A stretch of DNA of 56,098 nucleotides from Neorhizobium sp. JUb45 (GTDB taxonomy: Bacteria > Pseudomonadota > Alphaproteobacteria > Rhizobiales > Rhizobiaceae): the NCBI RefSeq assembly GCF_004343585.1, contig NZ_SLYW01000016.1:1-56098 (forward strand). Reading direction: 5' to 3'. Made by a program: the position numbers and the translations under genes. This document shows, piece by piece, positions 26,202-34,083 of this stretch (its first letter is position 1; each line of letters starts with the position of its first letter). The notes under the pieces were generated by a model. The model had not been told where the DNA came from, did not search any database, and worked only from the letters and a program-made list of their open reading frames with translations.

Positions 26202-27473
26202 ATGACAAGCTCACCTCTTTTATCCTTGCGGCCGCGCCGTGATCGTGGCGAAAAATATGGAATAACATCGGTATGCTCAGCACATCCGGACGTCATTCGA
26301 TCAGCTCTTCTTCTCGGGCGCAGTCTTGGCCAGCCGGTGCTTATCGAAGCAACCTGTAATCAGGTAAACCAGTATGGCGGCTACACCGGAATGACGCCGG
26401 CCGATTTTCGCGGCTTCGTCGAGCAGATAGCTGGAAGTGCCGGCTTCGACGTTGGAAGTCTCATCTTCGGTGGGGATCATCTCGGCCCTAATCCATGGAA
26501 ACATCTGCCCGCAGTCGATGCAATGGCAAAAGCGCAGGAAATGGTCGCGGCCTATGCCAAGGCAGGATTCTCGAAGCTGCATCTCGATTGTTCAATGGGA
26601 TGTGCAGGAGAACAAGAAGTTCTTGCCGATGAAGTCGTGGCCGAACGCGCGGCCGCACTAGCAGCGGTCTCTGAGAGCAAGAGCGCCAACCTGCCCGTCT
26701 ATATTATCGGGACTGAAGTGCCAGTGCCGGGTGGCGCATCGCACGCCGTCGACCATCTGGATGTTACCGATCCGGCCGCGGCGCGCAGGACGTTAGATGT
26801 TCACTCGAAGTCTTTCGCGAAGAGGGGGCTCGAAGCCGCCTTTGAACGTGTCATCGGACTGGTCGTTCAGCCAGGTGTAGAGTTCGGCAACGCCAATGTG
26901 ATTGCTTATGACCAGGATCGGGCAAAATCTCTCTCGCATGCGCTGTCTGACATGCCGAGTATTGTGTTTGAAGCCCATTCTACCGACTACCAAACCAAAG
27001 CAGCATTGTCCGCTTTGGTTGATGACGGATTTGCTATCCTGAAGGTCGGTCCGGGCTTGACCTTTGCTTTGCGCGAGGCGCTCTATGGTTTGGATCTCGT
27101 CGCTGCTGAACTGGACGGTGGTTCTCCGGGACTCAAGAATAAGTTGGAAGCGATCATGATGACTGATCGGGCGCACTGGGAGAAATACTATCCAGGCAAT
27201 CTGACGGAGCAGCACGTTCAACGACATTACAGCTATTCGGATCGCATAAGGTATTATTGGAACCAGCCGGCTTCGCGGGCGGCTGTCGAGGGGTTGAAGC
27301 AACGATTAAGGAATGTCCGAATTCCGGAAACCTTGGTCAGCCAGTATCTCGCGCCGGCTGCTTCGCATGTAAGGTCCGGCGAAATTGAGCCAGAATTTGA
27401 AGCGATAAAGACAGCATATGTTCAGGCAATTCTTCGTGATTACGCCAGCGCATGTGGCCATCACTTGAGTTGA
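26202..27473 (+). CDS. GatZ/KbaZ-family protein, probable D-tagatose-6-phosphate 4-epimerase
   Basis: A 423-residue protein of the Pfam Tagatose_6_P_K (GatZ/KbaZ/AgaZ) family. Typical blocks are KYGITSVCSAHPDVIRSAL, VLIEATCNQVNQYGGYTGM, IFGGDHLGPNPW, KLHLDCSMGCA, IGTEVPVPGGA, FEAHSTDYQT, LKVGPGLTFALREALY and the C-terminal RIRYYW. In enterobacteria it accompanies the aldolase KbaY/GatY. In Agrobacterium tumefaciens a family member was shown to epimerise tagatose-6-phosphate to fructose-6-phosphate. No KbaY/GatY-like aldolase and no tagatose-6-phosphate kinase occurs here, which favours the epimerase role. The ATG at 26202 has CGGAG upstream; an earlier in-frame ATG overlaps the NUDIX gene. 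Confidence 0.85.
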   Translation: MTSSPLLSLRPRRDRGEKYGITSVCSAHPDVIRSALLLGRSLGQPVLIEATCNQVNQYGGYTGMTPADFRGFVEQIAGSAGFDVGSLIFGGDHLGPNPWKHLPAVDAMAKAQEMVAAYAKAGFSKLHLDCSMGCAGEQEVLADEVVAERAAALAAVSESKSANLPVYIIGTEVPVPGGASHAVDHLDVTDPAAARRTLDVHSKSFAKRGLEAAFERVIGLVVQPGVEFGNANVIAYDQDRAKSLSHALSDMPSIVFEAHSTDYQTKAALSALVDDGFAILKVGPGLTFALREALYGLDLVAAELDGGSPGLKNKLEAIMMTDRAHWEKYYPGNLTEQHVQRHYSYSDRIRYYWNQPASRAAVEGLKQRLRNVRIPETLVSQYLAPAASHVRSGEIEPEFEAIKTAYVQAILRDYASACGHHLS

Positions 27474-27585
27474 CTGTGTGATCATCGCGAGTGGATTTGC
27501 GCCCATTATCATTTACCCGCTGGTGGTATCGGTACCTCTGCCAGTCGCGCTCTAAACCCTACACGAATGTTCAAGGAGAATAGCG

Positions 27586-28281
27586 ATGAAAGCAGTGAAG
27601 TTCGGGCTTGTCAGTATCGTCATCAGCGCATCCGTTTTTGGAATTTCGATGCCGACAGCTGCAGAAACCGGCGCATCCGGGGCCAGCACGGATGAGCTTT
27701 CCCATCAATATCCAATTCATTGGGTTGATATCGAAAAAATCGAAAAATCACTTGAGGGGCAACCGCCACTGACGGTCGGCTTTGACGTGGACGATACAGT
27801 TCTGTTTTCCAGCCCCTGCTTCTTTTACGGGCAGCAGAAATACTCTCCCGGTAAATTCGACTATTTGAAGAACCAGGAATTCTGGACAGATATTAATGCT
27901 AACTGCGATATCAACTATTCGCTTCCAAAAGAGGTTGCGGCCAAATTGATAGCCATGCACACAAAGCGCGGCGACAATATCTTCTTCATCACCGGGCGTA
28001 CGGGCAGCCCAGGCGAACGGGTGACTGAAACGATCAAGCGGAATTTTCGCATGGCATCGATTAATCCAGTGGTATTCACCGCCGGTGATGCGACCAAGAC
28101 GGCTTTTCTCAAGGAGCACGCTGTAAAGATCTATTACGGTGATGCTGATGGAGACATGCGACAGGCCCTAGAGGTTGGTGCTCGTCCGATAAGAGTTCTG
28201 CGTGCCTCAAACACCACCTACAAACCCATGCCAAAGAACGGATCATTTGGGGAAGAGGTGATCGTCAACTCGGACCGTTGA
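27586..28281 (+). CDS. aphA: Class B (AphA) periplasmic acid phosphatase
   Basis: A 231-residue secreted phosphatase of the HAD superfamily. The signal peptide is residues 1 to about 25. The nucleophile motif is FDVDDTVLFSSP (D67 and D69), followed by the ITGRT motif (motif II) and YYGDADGD (motif III). It matches AphA in length (E. coli protein 237) and order. It releases phosphate from nucleotides and sugar phosphates in the periplasm. AAGGAGA lies about eight bases before the ATG. It is 112 bases after the GatZ-like gene and may be co-transcribed or independent. It fits the phosphate-ester theme of the window. Confidence 0.9.
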   Translation: MKAVKFGLVSIVISASVFGISMPTAAETGASGASTDELSHQYPIHWVDIEKIEKSLEGQPPLTVGFDVDDTVLFSSPCFFYGQQKYSPGKFDYLKNQEFWTDINANCDINYSLPKEVAAKLIAMHTKRGDNIFFITGRTGSPGERVTETIKRNFRMASINPVVFTAGDATKTAFLKEHAVKIYYGDADGDMRQALEVGARPIRVLRASNTTYKPMPKNGSFGEEVIVNSDR

Positions 28282-28300
28282 GTGCGAGACAAGGCTCGCA

Positions 28301-28630
28301 ATGGATCTTGAGGACATGCTTCTCGATGCGGGCTACGAGGTCGTGGGCCAGGCCTCCCATATGCAACAGGCTATCACGCTCGCCGAGCAGAACGTGGGCG
28401 TGATCGACGTCGCCATCATGGACATAAACCTCGCTCGAGGAACGAACGGGGTCGAGACGGCGGCTGCCCTACGGGAGCGTTGGAACATCCCGTCGCTCTT
28501 CGTCAGCGGGAACCTGGATGAGCGGACGCGGGAAGCCGCCCTGCCACTCGGACCGCTCGGCTTTGTGGGGAAGCCGTATTCCGAGAGGGAGGTACTCTCC
28601 TCTCTCCGCCAACTCGCGGTCTGTGACTGA
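28301..28630 (+). pseudogene. Receiver domain lacking its first strand (truncated response regulator)
   Basis: The 109 residues contain receiver strands 2-5: phosphoacceptor D41 (AIMDINLARG), VSGN and GFVGKPYSE. The first 15-20 residues, with beta-1 and the acidic pair that binds Mg2+, are missing: the frame begins directly at DLEDMLLDAGYEVVG, a segment that normally follows VEDE.LIA. Only 19 bases separate it from aphA, and no missing strand is encoded there in any frame. It is probably a remnant of a deletion or rearrangement, although AAGG lies before the ATG and it could still be translated. Confidence 0.7.
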
Positions 28631-28751
28631 ATTTTCGGCAACCGCATATCTTTTGCAAAAGCCTCTTCACATAAGTTTTGCTATCAGAAATCGGAGCGCC
28701 GTGCGAACATGGGCGCTGATATAACGGCTAATACCGGAAAGACGATGGTCG

Positions 28752-30482
28752 ATGGATCAGCGAACCAGACCTTCAACGCCACTCGCTTCTCTGTCCAAAG
28801 CTCTCGCGACGATCGCCCGGGCCCGAACGGTTGAGGCTGCCATTGAGACTGTTCGAGAGACCTCCCGGTCAGTGATCGGCTGCGACGGTATCGCGATAAT
28901 CTTCAAGGATGGCGACCTCTGTCACTACGTCGAAGAAGATGCCATCGGCCCGCTTTGGAAGGGACAGAAGTTTCCTTCGATCGCCTGCGTCAGCGGCTGG
29001 TCGATGAGCAACAGGGCAACGGCGGTCATTCCTGACGTGACGAAAGATGACCGGATCCCTTACGAGCTCTATGCGGGAACCTTTGTCCGCGCGATGGCAA
29101 TGGCGCCCGTCCCATCGGAGAACCCTGTCGGGGCGATTGGCGTATATTGGTCGCAGCCTTACACACCTGCTGACTGGGAGGTTGAGGCGCTCGAGGCGCT
29201 TGCCGAGGCCGCCGCTACCGCCCTGGAGAATGCCGCCTTCATCGAGTCCATGGCTTCGTCCAGGGTGCCAGCCAAGATTGACGTCGAGACGTCTGGTGAG
29301 GACTTCGCACAAGATATCGAACGGGTTGCCGGGATCGCAGCCGTGCCGACGATGCTGGACGTCGTCCTGCGTATGACGGAAATGGGTTTCGCCGCGGTCG
29401 CGCGCGTCACCGAGAGCCGCTGGGTCGCCTGCCAGGTTCTCGACCCGGTCGGCTTCGGGCTCAAGCCCGGCGACGAACTTCCGATCGAGAGCACTCTCTG
29501 CAACGAGATCCGCGGTCATCGCCAGACGATCGTGTTCGATGATGCAGCGGAAGATCCGCAGTACCGGGATCATCATACCCCACGTATCTACGGTCTCCGC
29601 AGCTACATCTCGGAGCCTATCATTCTGGAGAACGGTGCCTTTTGGGGCACGCTGTGCGCCATCGACCCCAACCCTGCCAAGCTAAAGAACCCCGCAGTGC
29701 TGGGCGCATTCAAGCTATTCGCGGAATTGATCGCCCATCATCTGGATGCCGGGAAGAGGCTGGAGACAAGCAGTGCCGCGCTCGAGCAGGAACGGGCGCT
29801 TGCCGAACTGCGCGAACAGTTTATCGCCGTGCTCGGTCACGATCTGCGCAACCCGATCGCGGCGATCGATGCGGGAACGTCCAGGCTGCTGAGGGATGGA
29901 TGGACCGACCGCAGTCCGGTCATCCTCAAGCTCATAAAGGCGAGCCTGTCCCGGATGTCAGGGCTGGTGGAGAACGTGATGGACCTTGCCCGGGCACGCA
30001 TGGGGGACGGAATCTCGCTTTCGTTATCGGAGGACAACCTTGCTCGAACGCTGCAGCATGTCATCGATGAGGTGCAGGTAGCCAACCCAGACCGTTTGAT
30101 CACGGCATCCCTGAACGTTCCGGAAATTGTCTCCGTTGACCATTTTCGTCTGGCGCAGATGGTTTCGAACTTGTTGTCAAATGCAGTCACTCATGGCGCA
30201 CAGGATCAGCCGATCACGATCCGTGCTGAGGCAAGCGACGGGACGCTTGAGATCTGCGTGACCAACGGCGGAACGCCAATTGAAAAATCGCAGATCGACA
30301 AGCTCTTTCTCCCATTCAGGCGTGGCGAGGGCAAGTCCGGCACGCAGGGGCTTGGTCTTGGCCTCTACATCGCTTCGCAGATCGCGCAGGCCCATGCAGG
30401 GCGGATCGACGTAAGTTCAAACGAAGAGCAGACATGCTTCACCTTCCGTATGCCGATGACTGCCGGAACCAGAGTTCGCTAA
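28752..30482 (+). CDS. Sensor histidine kinase with two GAF domains
   Basis: A 576-residue cytoplasmic kinase. The first GAF domain is at about residues 20-165 and the second at about 190-340 (the latter contains LCNEIRGHRQTIVFDDA and GAFWGTLCAIDP). The HisKA phosphorylation site is H363 in VLGHDLRNPIAAI. The ATPase domain carries the N-box LVSNLLSNAVTHG and the G-box GLGLGLYIASQIAQ. No membrane segment is present. The start follows a moderate AAGACG site. No intact response regulator is adjacent; only the truncated receiver precedes it. Signal unknown. Confidence 0.88.
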   Translation: MDQRTRPSTPLASLSKALATIARARTVEAAIETVRETSRSVIGCDGIAIIFKDGDLCHYVEEDAIGPLWKGQKFPSIACVSGWSMSNRATAVIPDVTKDDRIPYELYAGTFVRAMAMAPVPSENPVGAIGVYWSQPYTPADWEVEALEALAEAAATALENAAFIESMASSRVPAKIDVETSGEDFAQDIERVAGIAAVPTMLDVVLRMTEMGFAAVARVTESRWVACQVLDPVGFGLKPGDELPIESTLCNEIRGHRQTIVFDDAAEDPQYRDHHTPRIYGLRSYISEPIILENGAFWGTLCAIDPNPAKLKNPAVLGAFKLFAELIAHHLDAGKRLETSSAALEQERALAELREQFIAVLGHDLRNPIAAIDAGTSRLLRDGWTDRSPVILKLIKASLSRMSGLVENVMDLARARMGDGISLSLSEDNLARTLQHVIDEVQVANPDRLITASLNVPEIVSVDHFRLAQMVSNLLSNAVTHGAQDQPITIRAEASDGTLEICVTNGGTPIEKSQIDKLFLPFRRGEGKSGTQGLGLGLYIASQIAQAHAGRIDVSSNEEQTCFTFRMPMTAGTRVR

Positions 30483-30772
30483 ACCGGTCAGCATACGGTG
30501 TGTTCTTTGCAAGTTTCCGGTTGAGGTCGTGGGCTCACGAGTCGAGAGACCAGTTCCCGCCTCACATCCTCCGTCAAACGGTGATTGCTCAAACGCCATG
30601 CCCCTCCCGCGAACGACCATTTACCGTCCATCCGGAGTTGCGGAAACGTCTGGTCTGTTATCAGTGACAATCAACAGGTAAGCCCCAGCGTGTATGCACC
30701 AGCTGCTTTTGGCCGCCGGCCGCGTTACCAACGATCTGCCCCATTTGGTCGGGGTTCGTCTGATAGGCGAGC

Positions 30773-31168
30773 ATGCGCCAGCAGCCGGGATCAGTGAAGG
30801 ATGTCATGTCCATCACCATCGAGGACGAAACCGGGCCGGCCAATATCGTCGTCTGGCCATCGCTGGTCGAGAAACGCCGTCGCATCGTGCTCGGCTCCAG
30901 TATGATGGTAATCAATGGCCGCATCCAACGCGAAGGCGAGGTCGTGCATCTGGTCGCGCAGCAGCTGTTCGATTTGACCGCTGATCTGTCAGGCCTGGCG
31001 GACCGGGATGCCGAGTTCAAGATGCCGGCGGGCAGAGGTGATGAGTTTGCTCATGGTGGTGGGCCGGATCCACGCGACAAGCCCAAGCCCGTGCTGACCC
31101 CTCGGGATATGTTCGTGCGCGATCTTCATATCGATACGCTGAAGGTGGAGGCTCGGAATTTTCAGTGA
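30773..31168 (+). pseudogene. dnaE2: C-terminal fragment of error-prone DNA polymerase DnaE2
   Basis: The frame from PGSVKDVMSITIEDETGPAN through RIQREGEVVHLVAQQL, GRGDEF and the closing LHIDTLKVEARNFQ matches the last 125 or so residues of DnaE2, the OB-fold end of the mutagenic polymerase made with ImuA-ImuB in alphaproteobacteria. The other roughly 950 residues are absent: upstream of PGSV the frame breaks down and the polymerase motifs are not present. It is a relic, not a working polymerase. Confidence 0.85.
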
Positions 31169-31313
31169 AATCTGATTTCTAACAATGGTCGGTTCCGATC
31201 CCATCCACAGCTTAAGGCGACATCAACATCTACAGCCACGCAGTCCGCCGCGCGTATTGACGGTAACCATGCTGTGCGCGACCAGTGGCGCGGTCGTGAA
31301 ATAATCGCTCGAC

Positions 31314-31571
31314 TTAGCCATTTTTTCCGTGCGCACTTATTCGGTAGGGTCCTGCTCGCTTCTTCATAACGTTAGATTTCCAGCTGAGCGTGATCTCTCC
31401 TCGCGCAACCAGGGCATCCACCGACTCGTGTACCATTGACATATACTCACGCCACTTAAACGGGGAGTTCTGGTCGTTTGCAAGGGTGCGTGCAACTTCG
31501 CTCGGGCACGTTGTGCCGTTAGGTCGATCTGCGACACATCTCAAGATCGTCGATACAACATGCACGCTCAT
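31314..31571 (-). CDS. DUF3253-family small protein
   Basis: An 85-residue protein. The core, ILRCVADRPNGTTCPSEVAR followed by WREYMSMVHESVDALVARGEI and ending in AGPYRI, fits the DUF3253 pattern, a small winged-helix-like domain of unknown role. No obvious neighbour relationship: it lies between the dnaE2 relic and the ferritin-like gene. The upstream base context shows no strong ribosome binding site for the ATG at 31571. Confidence 0.6.
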   Translation of the reverse strand: MSVHVVSTILRCVADRPNGTTCPSEVARTLANDQNSPFKWREYMSMVHESVDALVARGEITLSWKSNVMKKRAGPYRISAHGKNG

Positions 31572-31772
31572 GGCTCAGCTTCAACCTCTGGGAACGCGTT
31601 CAGGTCAACCACGGCGAATAAAGGTTTCGTCTAGTAAGCATCAGCGCCGGCCAGACATCAAACTACAAATGCTGTGATGATGGCCCTCGTGGGCGTGTCC
31701 GATATCACGGTAAGCAAAACTGCCGGCACTTGGTGGAGTTTTGCTCTCTCTGAAGCCGACGAAAATGGAGCT

Positions 31773-31792
31773 GGTCGGCTTTAAAACCGACC
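31773..31792 (-). terminator. Hairpin downstream of the ferritin-like gene
   Basis: On the minus strand GGTCGGTTTT/AAAGCCGACC can pair over nine positions with one wobble, 26 bases after the stop at 31819. The following bases (AGCTCCATTTTC) are only weakly T-rich, so it is an imperfect terminator. Confidence 0.4.
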
Positions 31793-31818
31793 AACCTGTT
31801 ACATCCGGACGGCCTCGA

Positions 31819-32496
31819 TTATTCGTCGTCGTACTCGGCTGCGGCAGCGTTCACCGAGTCCTCAGCGAGTTCCGTAAGATTGGCGTCGGCAGCTTTCTCC
31901 TGGGCAAGGATGTCATCAATGTGCTGCTTGGCTTCATCCATACCTAGAGCGTCCGCGAAAGCACGCATCGAACCGTAACGTGTGATCTCATAGTGCTCGA
32001 TCGCCTGGCAGCTGAAGATGATCGCGGCGTCCGCAGCGACGCTTGTGCCGAAATCCTCAAGCAGGCTTTCGCTTTCTTCAAGAATGCCGTCGATAGCATC
32101 ACACTTTTCAGCTTTGGCGCGTTTGCCGAGAAGCTCGAAAATCGCTTCGAGTTTTTCGATCTGGCCGGCTGTTTCATCACGATGCGAGGTCAGTGCCTCA
32201 ACGAGTTCAGGATGATCGGCTGCCTTGATCATCTTTGGCAAAGACTTATAGATCTTTTTTTCGGCGTAGTAGATGTCGCCAAGTGCGTGCTCAAAGAGGT
32301 CAGAGAGGCTCTTGACGTCCTTTTGAGAGGCCCGTGTTTCTTTGCGAGCCGCGGCCTTGGTGGCCACCGCTTGCGCACGCTTCTTGCGCGTTTCGGTATT
32401 GGCAGTACCGCTCTTTGTCCCAGAGGCGCGCGCGGTCTTCTTTGCGACATTCTTAGAAGCCTTGTCATCCTTGGTGGACTTGTCGGCAGTAGCCAT
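31819..32496 (-). CDS. Ferritin-like YciE/YciF-type protein (DUF892)
   Basis: A 225-residue protein. The first 60 residues are a Lys/Ala/Thr-rich, low-complexity, presumably disordered tail. From about residue 62 (KSLSDLFEHALGDIYYAEKKI) to the end comes a four-helix DUF892 ferritin-like domain with carboxylates and His (FSCQAIEHYEITRYGSM) that could form a metal site. Such proteins are induced by general and osmotic stress. The ATG at 32496 has GGGAGAG upstream; the longer open frame lacks a site. The basic tail could bind DNA (inference). Confidence 0.85.
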   Translation of the reverse strand: MATADKSTKDDKASKNVAKKTARASGTKSGTANTETRKKRAQAVATKAAARKETRASQKDVKSLSDLFEHALGDIYYAEKKIYKSLPKMIKAADHPELVEALTSHRDETAGQIEKLEAIFELLGKRAKAEKCDAIDGILEESESLLEDFGTSVAADAAIIFSCQAIEHYEITRYGSMRAFADALGMDEAKQHIDDILAQEKAADANLTELAEDSVNAAAAEYDDE

Positions 32497-32779
32497 CGTG
32501 TTCTCTCCCTTGTGATGCCATGGAATAGGCGGGACAGAACGAGGGCGGTCAGCCAAGGTTCCGAACAATGTCAGCGGGGTCATTAATCGGCCCGGTCAAC
32601 TCGCTCGGCGTCCGCTAGCAAGAACATGCGCAGCGGCTTTCAATGTCGTTTCGATCGCATTCCTCCAACCCCCGTCACAGACTCACGTGGAATCCAAGAG
32701 GTCCGGAAGTCGGAACCTTTCCCAACCTGAAGTGTTCTCCAGGTGCATTCAAAACGGTGCAGGATTTGGGAGTAAGACT

Positions 32780-33097
32780 ATGAAAAAAATTGCTTTTGGC
32801 GTTGTCGCCGCACTTCTTTCCGCAAGCGCCGCCATCGCGCAGACCGAAGCACCGAAGACCACGCAGACGACACCTGCGGTCTCGAATTCGGGCGAGCAGA
32901 ACCCGGGTGCGCCCGTGGCTGGCAAGAACAGCTTTACCGAAGCCCAGGCGAAATCCCGCATCGAAGAAGCTGGTTACACAGACGTATCGGGTCTCAAGCT
33001 CGACGATCAGGGTGTCTGGCGTGCGATGGGCAGCAAGGATGGCAAGCACGGCAACGTCGCGCTCGACTTCCAGGGCAACATCACGATGGCTCAGTAA
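32780..33097 (+). CDS. Secreted PepSY-like small protein
   Basis: A 105-residue protein with a clear signal peptide (KKIAFGVVAALLSASAAIA, cleavage after AIA). A Thr/Pro/Ala-rich spacer follows, then a PepSY-like domain: NSFTEAQAKSRIEEAGYTDV, LDDQGVWRA and NVALDFQGNI. Proteins of this kind are frequent in rhizobia and are thought to be periplasmic; the function is unknown. The ATG at 32780 has GGGAG nine bases upstream. It is 45 bases before the glycine-rich stress protein gene, with a shared terminator, so the two probably form an operon. Confidence 0.8.
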   Translation: MKKIAFGVVAALLSASAAIAQTEAPKTTQTTPAVSNSGEQNPGAPVAGKNSFTEAQAKSRIEEAGYTDVSGLKLDDQGVWRAMGSKDGKHGNVALDFQGNITMAQ

Positions 33098-33142
33098 GCC
33101 AGCTCTTCCAACAACAAAAACAAAACGACGAGGAAACCCCCA

Positions 33143-33754
33143 ATGCCTACGATTACAGGTCTCTACGACTCCTACGACGATGCCCGCGCTGCCGTGAAGG
33201 CTCTCGAAGATGCAGGCGTTCCGTCCGATCACATCAGCATCATCTCGAACAAGGATGGCAAGGAAGATATCGAAGGGCAGGGTAACAACGCTGCCGAAGG
33301 TGCGGGTACTGGCGCTGGTATCGGCGCTGTCGCCGGCGGCGCGGGTGGTCTCCTGACGGGCCTCGGCTTGATGGCGATTCCCGGCGTAGGTCCTGTCGTG
33401 GCCGCAGGCTGGCTCGCAGCTACCGCTGTCGGGGCTGTCGCTGGTGCTGTTGCTGGCGGCGCTGTCGGTGGCATCGTCGGCGCGATGATCGAATCTGGCG
33501 TGAAAGAGGAAGACGCTCACGTCTATGCTGAAGGTGTTCGTCGCGGCGGCGCGGTAGTCGCTGCCAAGGTCGAAGAAGACAAGGTTGCCGCTTCCGAGGC
33601 TATCCTTCGCAGCACCCGGTCGGTCGATCTCACTGCCCGCCGCCGGGCCTACACCACTGAAGGCTGGTCACGTTTCGATGACGCCGCGGATCCCTATACG
33701 GCCGATCAGATCGCAGCAGAGCGTGGTCGCTACGGTCCAGACCCCCGCGCCTGA
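33143..33754 (+). CDS. Glycine-rich general stress protein (17M/YflT-like N-terminus)
   Basis: A 203-residue protein. The N-terminal 35 residues (TITGLYDSYDDARAAVKALE, then GVPSDHISIIS) form the general-stress-protein 17M/YflT-type fold. It is followed by a Gly/Ala-rich hydrophobic hairpin (about residues 55-115: repeated GAGIGAVAGG-type units with AIPGVGPVVAAG) that probably inserts in a membrane. The C-terminal charged domain contains EEDAHVYAEGVRRGG. GAGGAAA lies before the ATG. It is linked to the PepSY-like gene and closed by a good terminator. Confidence 0.78.
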   Translation: MPTITGLYDSYDDARAAVKALEDAGVPSDHISIISNKDGKEDIEGQGNNAAEGAGTGAGIGAVAGGAGGLLTGLGLMAIPGVGPVVAAGWLAATAVGAVAGAVAGGAVGGIVGAMIESGVKEEDAHVYAEGVRRGGAVVAAKVEEDKVAASEAILRSTRSVDLTARRRAYTTEGWSRFDDAADPYTADQIAAERGRYGPDPRA

Positions 33755-33779
33755 CGCTGACTGATATTGCCAAACTTCA

Positions 33780-33805
33780 AGGCTACTCGAGAGAGTGGCC
33801 TTTTT
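33780..33805 (+). terminator. Rho-independent terminator after the stress-protein pair
   Basis: AGGCTACTC pairs with GAGTGGCCT over nine positions (one T-G wobble) around a GAGA loop and is followed by TTTTT. It lies 25 bases after the stop at 33754, the best intrinsic terminator I found in the window. The rest of 33806-34083 holds no gene that I can support; it is the leader of the hybrid kinase. Confidence 0.85.
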
Positions 33806-34083
33806 GCATTTGGGAACCTCAGAATTCATCGGTGGGCAGGTCCTCAATTCGGGCGTCTCTCGGCGGCGGAGAAATGCGGACGAAAGCGAGCGTTCCCAGC
33901 GCAACAGTGGTAAAATACCTGACTGTAATCGCCGTTGTCGCCTCTGGTAAAAATCACCCTGGCATCTACATTAGTGTTGAGAATACGCCGTTTGGCTATC
34001 AACAATTGAAAAGCGTTCTGCCGTCTGCTTCAGCATTACCCGGAAGCGCATTCCAGAATGATAATACTGGAGAGCTTCTTCCT

